In this document: one piece after another, positions 61,174 through 64,000 of the stretch
Numbering within the stretch: the first letter of the stretch is position 1
Layout: each line of letters opens with the position of its first letter
NCBI GenBank assembly: GCA_039185015.1
Contig: JBCDAU010000025.1
Span: 1 to 64,000 of the forward strand
Length of the DNA stretch: 64,000 bases
Reading direction: 5' to 3'
Source of the DNA: JBCBSZ01 sp039185015
GTDB taxonomy: Bacteria; Actinomycetota; Acidimicrobiia; Acidimicrobiales; Poriferisodalaceae
Notes under the pieces: generated by a model
Seen by the model: only the letters and a program-made list of their open reading frames with translations
Database searches by the model: none
Told to the model about the DNA's origin: nothing
Position numbers and translations under genes: made by a program

Positions 61174-62493
61174 TCACCCGATCCTCTCGGCTCGACCGAG
61201 CAAGCCCTGCGGGCGGACGAGCAGGATGACGACGAGCATCAACAGCGCTCCGACGTTCTTCATGTCTGCGGGAATGACCTGTGTCGACAGCTGGATGAAC
61301 ACGCCGACGATCAGGCTCCCGAAGAGGGCGCCGTACGCCGTGCCGAGTCCGCCGAGGGTCACCCCGGCGAACATGAGGAGGAGGAGGCGGAAGCCCATCT
61401 CCCAGGTGATGGCCTCGGTCAGACCGAACAGCACACCCCCGAGGCCGGTGAGCGCCGCGCCGGTGATCCACACCGTGCGGATCACCCGCTCGACGTCGAT
61501 GCCCGACGATTCGGCGAGGTCCCTGTTGTCGGCCACCGCCCGCATCGCCTTGCCGATGCGGGTGAGCTGCAACGACAGTCCGACGCCGACCAGGATGGTC
61601 AGTGCGAGGACGATGATGACGACGTCCTTCGGGACCAGCTTGAACCACCCGAAGTCGATCTGCTCCTGGATCGCGTAGTCGGCATAGGTGCGGGGACGAC
61701 CGCCGAACTGGAACAGGATCAGGTAGCGCAGGGCGATCGCGAAACCGATCGAGACCACCAGCATCGAGATCAGGCTCGACCCGCGGGCACGGAGCTTGCT
61801 CCACACCAACCCGTCGAACGCGTAGCCCCCGATCCCGGCCACGATCATGGCGAGTATCGCGGCGATGATCAGCTGGAACTGGACGCCGAAGACCCCGTTC
61901 ACGTTGAACAGGAACGCCATCGTGGCGCCGATCGTGACCATCTCGCCGTGGGCGAAGTTCACCAGTCCGGTCGTACCGAAGATCAGCGACAGCCCGATCG
62001 CGCACATCGCGATGATCAGCCCGAACTTGATGCCGTCGACGAGGTTCTGGACGATGCGGATCGTGTTGTCGTCGGAGCCGATGCGCTCACCGAGCGGGAA
62101 CAGCACGTTGCGAACCGTGTCGGGATCGACCTCGGCTTCGAGGCGACTCCGCTCCGGATCACGCAGCGGCAGACCCTCGGGCAGGGTCTCCTGGTTGAGC
62201 TCGACCTCGTAGAGGCCGGGACCGGGAACCGCGACGCTCCAGGTGCCGTCGTCGCCGGTGACGGCGCTCCCGACCTCGTTGCCCGACTCGTCGAAGACGG
62301 TCAGCTCCACCCCGGAGATGAACTCGTCCTCGCCGTCCGGGCCCGTCCCGCGCGAGCGAAGGGTGCCGCCCACGCCGGTCTCTTCGTCCTGCGCAGCGGC
62401 GTGCGGTGCGGCGATGCCGAGCAGCACGAGCCCGAACAGCGTCAGCAGGATCAACCGGCGCCCGGGCCCACCGCGACTTCGTGGTGTGCTCAT
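61174..62493 (-). CDS. livH: Permease LivH with N-terminal signal peptide and extracytoplasmic Ig-like domain
   Basis: 439 residues, about 140 longer than ordinary LivH (about 300). Residues 1-35 are a signal peptide (L-F-G-L-V-L-L-G-I-A-A-P-H-A-A-A). Residues about 40-105 form a small beta-sandwich (V-G-G-T-L-R, G-V-E-L-T-V-F-D-E-S-G-N-E-V, T-G-D-D-G-T-W-S-V-A-V-P-G-P-G-L-Y-E-V-E-L), the carboxypeptidase-regulatory/Cna-B type. The permease follows from about 145 with F-G-T-T-G-L-V-N-F-A-H-G-E and K-A-M-R-A-V-A-D-N. The permease box is intact. Starts the liv operon; divergent from the Rieske gene. Confidence 0.92.
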   Translation of the reverse strand: MSTPRSRGGPGRRLILLTLFGLVLLGIAAPHAAAQDEETGVGGTLRSRGTGPDGEDEFISGVELTVFDESGNEVGSAVTGDDGTWSVAVPGPGLYEVELNQETLPEGLPLRDPERSRLEAEVDPDTVRNVLFPLGERIGSDDNTIRIVQNLVDGIKFGLIIAMCAIGLSLIFGTTGLVNFAHGEMVTIGATMAFLFNVNGVFGVQFQLIIAAILAMIVAGIGGYAFDGLVWSKLRARGSSLISMLVVSIGFAIALRYLILFQFGGRPRTYADYAIQEQIDFGWFKLVPKDVVIIVLALTILVGVGLSLQLTRIGKAMRAVADNRDLAESSGIDVERVIRTVWITGAALTGLGGVLFGLTEAITWEMGFRLLLLMFAGVTLGGLGTAYGALFGSLIVGVFIQLSTQVIPADMKNVGALLMLVVILLVRPQGLLGRAERIG

Positions 62494-62658
62494 CGAGCGG
62501 AGGACACTAGCCGCCGATCACGCAGCGCACCCGAGATCCGCCCGTCGCGCCACGAGACGTCGTCGGGCCGTAACAGGCCCGCAATGGGCGACCTGCGGAT
62601 TCCCACCGATGGCCGCCGTCTCCCTATCGTTCAGAATTCGGGGAGAAGGGGCTGTGAG

Positions 62659-64000
62659 ATGACCACGACCGACGATCACCGCGGCACGGCGAGGAGCACG
62701 GGGCCGAGCCTGCAGGAGTTGCTCGACACCGACACCCGGGAGGTGCCGGTGTCGCTCCGCGACGAGTCCTATGTCTTCCAGGGCACGGCCGACGTCGCGA
62801 AGAGCCGCTACACCGACCCGACGTTCGCGTCGCTCGAGGTGGAGCACGTGTTCGCCCGCACCTGGCAGATGGCCTGCCACGAGGACCAGATCGCCAAACC
62901 CGGCGAGCACATCGTCTTCGACCTCGCCGACCAGTCGCTGATCGTGACCCGCACCGACGACGGCTCGATCAAGGCCTTCCACAACGCGTGCCTGCACCGT
63001 GGCACCAAGCTGCGGGTCGACGACGGTCGGGTCGCGAGCTTCCGTTGTCCGTTCCACGGATGGCGCTGGTCGCTCGAGGGCGAGCTGGCCGAGCTGCCCT
63101 GCCAGTGGGACTTCCCGCAGGTGGTCGAGGCGACCGACGGCGCCCAGCTGCCCGAGGCGCAGGTGGCGACCTGGGCCGGCTGGGTGTTCGTCAACTTCGA
63201 CCTCGACGCCGAACCGTTCGAGACCTACGCAGCGAAGCTCATCGAGCACTTCGAGCACTACGACTTCGCCGATCGGTACATCGCGTTCCACGCCGTGAAG
63301 GAGGTGCCGGCGAACTGGAAGGTCGTGATGGAGGCCTTCAGCGAGGGCTACCACGTCATCGCGACGCACCCGCAGATCCTCGAGTTCACCGCGGACGCCA
63401 ACAGCGAGTATTCGATCTGGCCCGACTCGGCGAACGTCAGCCGGTTCGTGAACGGCTTCGGCTCGCAGAGCCCGCACCTCAGCGAGCTCACCGAGCAGCA
63501 GGTCGCCGACGCCTATGCCGCCTTCTCCCAGCGCGGCGCCGGTGCCGGCATCCCGGTCGGGGAGGGGCAGACGGCTCGTCAGGCGGTCGCCGAGACCTTC
63601 CGCGGCGCGCTGACCAAGCTCTACGGCGCGGACCTCTCTGACCACTCCGACAGCGAGATCCTCGACGCGATCCTCTACCACCTGTTCCCGGCGTTCGCCC
63701 CGTGGGCCGGCGTCGGCCAGCCGCTGGTCTACCGCTGGCGACCGGGCCCGACCCCGGACACCTCCTACATGGACGTCTACCGGATGGCGCCGGTGGCCGA
63801 CGGTGCCGAGCGTCCGGCCCCGGCCCGCACGACCAAGCTGACGCTGGAGCAGAACTGGGACGAGGCGCCCGGGATGGGTGGGCTGGCTGCGGTCTTCGAG
63901 CAGGACATGGCCAACCTGCCTCGGGTCCAGGCCGGGCTGAAGAGCACGGGGAAGCCGACCGTGAGCTTCGGGCTGTACCAGGAGGCCCGGCTGCGGATGT
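62659..64000 (+). CDS. Rieske non-heme iron oxygenase, alpha-subunit type, 3' end outside window
   Basis: The ATG at 62659 follows AGAAGGGG. The frame stays open to the last base (447 complete codons), so the gene runs off the right edge. The Rieske 2Fe-2S motif C-L-H-R-G-x...C-P-F-H-G-W (about 112-136) is complete. The mononuclear iron site begins in N-W-K-V-V-M-E-A-F-S-E-G-Y-H-V-I-A-T-H-P with two His; the Asp ligand is expected later. Aromatic-ring-hydroxylating or demethylating type. Substrate unknown; reductase not visible. Confidence 0.93.
   Translation, partial: MTTTDDHRGTARSTGPSLQELLDTDTREVPVSLRDESYVFQGTADVAKSRYTDPTFASLEVEHVFARTWQMACHEDQIAKPGEHIVFDLADQSLIVTRTDDGSIKAFHNACLHRGTKLRVDDGRVASFRCPFHGWRWSLEGELAELPCQWDFPQVVEATDGAQLPEAQVATWAGWVFVNFDLDAEPFETYAAKLIEHFEHYDFADRYIAFHAVKEVPANWKVVMEAFSEGYHVIATHPQILEFTADANSEYSIWPDSANVSRFVNGFGSQSPHLSELTEQQVADAYAAFSQRGAGAGIPVGEGQTARQAVAETFRGALTKLYGADLSDHSDSEILDAILYHLFPAFAPWAGVGQPLVYRWRPGPTPDTSYMDVYRMAPVADGAERPAPARTTKLTLEQNWDEAPGMGGLAAVFEQDMANLPRVQAGLKSTGKPTVSFGLYQEARLRM

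Overview
The window is about 70% G+C and densely coded on both strands with short gaps. It has GTG starts, many lipoproteins of the form A-A-C-G-[GD]-S-D-D, an acyl-CoA dehydrogenase, a P450, Rieske and Baeyer-Villiger oxygenases, AhpD/carboxymuconolactone decarboxylase proteins and TetR regulators. This points to an actinobacterium, most likely of the Acidimicrobiia (inference from gene content and style, not from a marker gene). No rRNA, tRNA or CRISPR array was seen.

Layout. 1-10.7 kb: 3' part of an AddA/RecB-like helicase-nuclease, a methyltransferase, an AlkX/YcaQ-type glycosylase, PfkB, a siderophore-interacting flavoreductase, a membrane molybdopterin oxidoreductase, an ABC-F ATPase and a flavodoxin-like protein. 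10.8-19 kb: a monooxygenase fused to an esterase, an acyl-CoA dehydrogenase, an ABC exporter and small genes. 19-25.8 kb: a TetR regulator with two operators, an IS481-type element inserted exactly between two convergent genes, a minus-strand operon (hypothetical, lipoprotein, thioredoxin-fold lipoprotein, adenosine deaminase) and a FetAB-like exporter. 25.8-36 kb: a metal/siderophore binding lipoprotein, a CDGSH double-domain protein, chorismate mutase, a cold-shock protein, a sulfatase, two AhpD-family proteins, a TauE/SafE permease and a dehydrogenase. 36-47 kb: P450, secreted proteins, a TetR/alcohol dehydrogenase pair around a 41-bp palindrome, a benzoate-CoA-ligase-like gene, hydrolases, hemolysin III and PilZ. 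47-64 kb: aldolase, threonine dehydratase, an RND transporter, a thioesterase, acetoacetyl-CoA synthetase, a branched-chain amino-acid type ABC system and the start of a Rieske oxygenase.

Main discovery. Two genes carry one in-frame TGA exactly where their families have a redox-active cysteine. They are a Mpt53/DsbE-like lipoprotein (motif U-P-T-C, TGA at 22423-22425, minus strand) and an AhpD-like protein (E-x11-C-x2-U-x3-H, TGA at 32682-32684). In both, family similarity resumes in the same frame after the TGA, and a stable hairpin with a G at the start of its loop sits about 17 nt downstream, as in bacterial SECIS elements. Ordinary gene calling would split or truncate both. They are best read as selenoproteins, so the organism should carry selA, selB, selC and selD elsewhere.

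Other points: an IS481 transposase whose stop codon comes from the duplicated NCTAGN target; a shared CGGGG-N4-CCCCGATTC-N17-CGTACGTT element upstream of two genes; phased 11-bp repeats before the fetA-like gene; and a LivH permease carrying an N-terminal extracytoplasmic domain.
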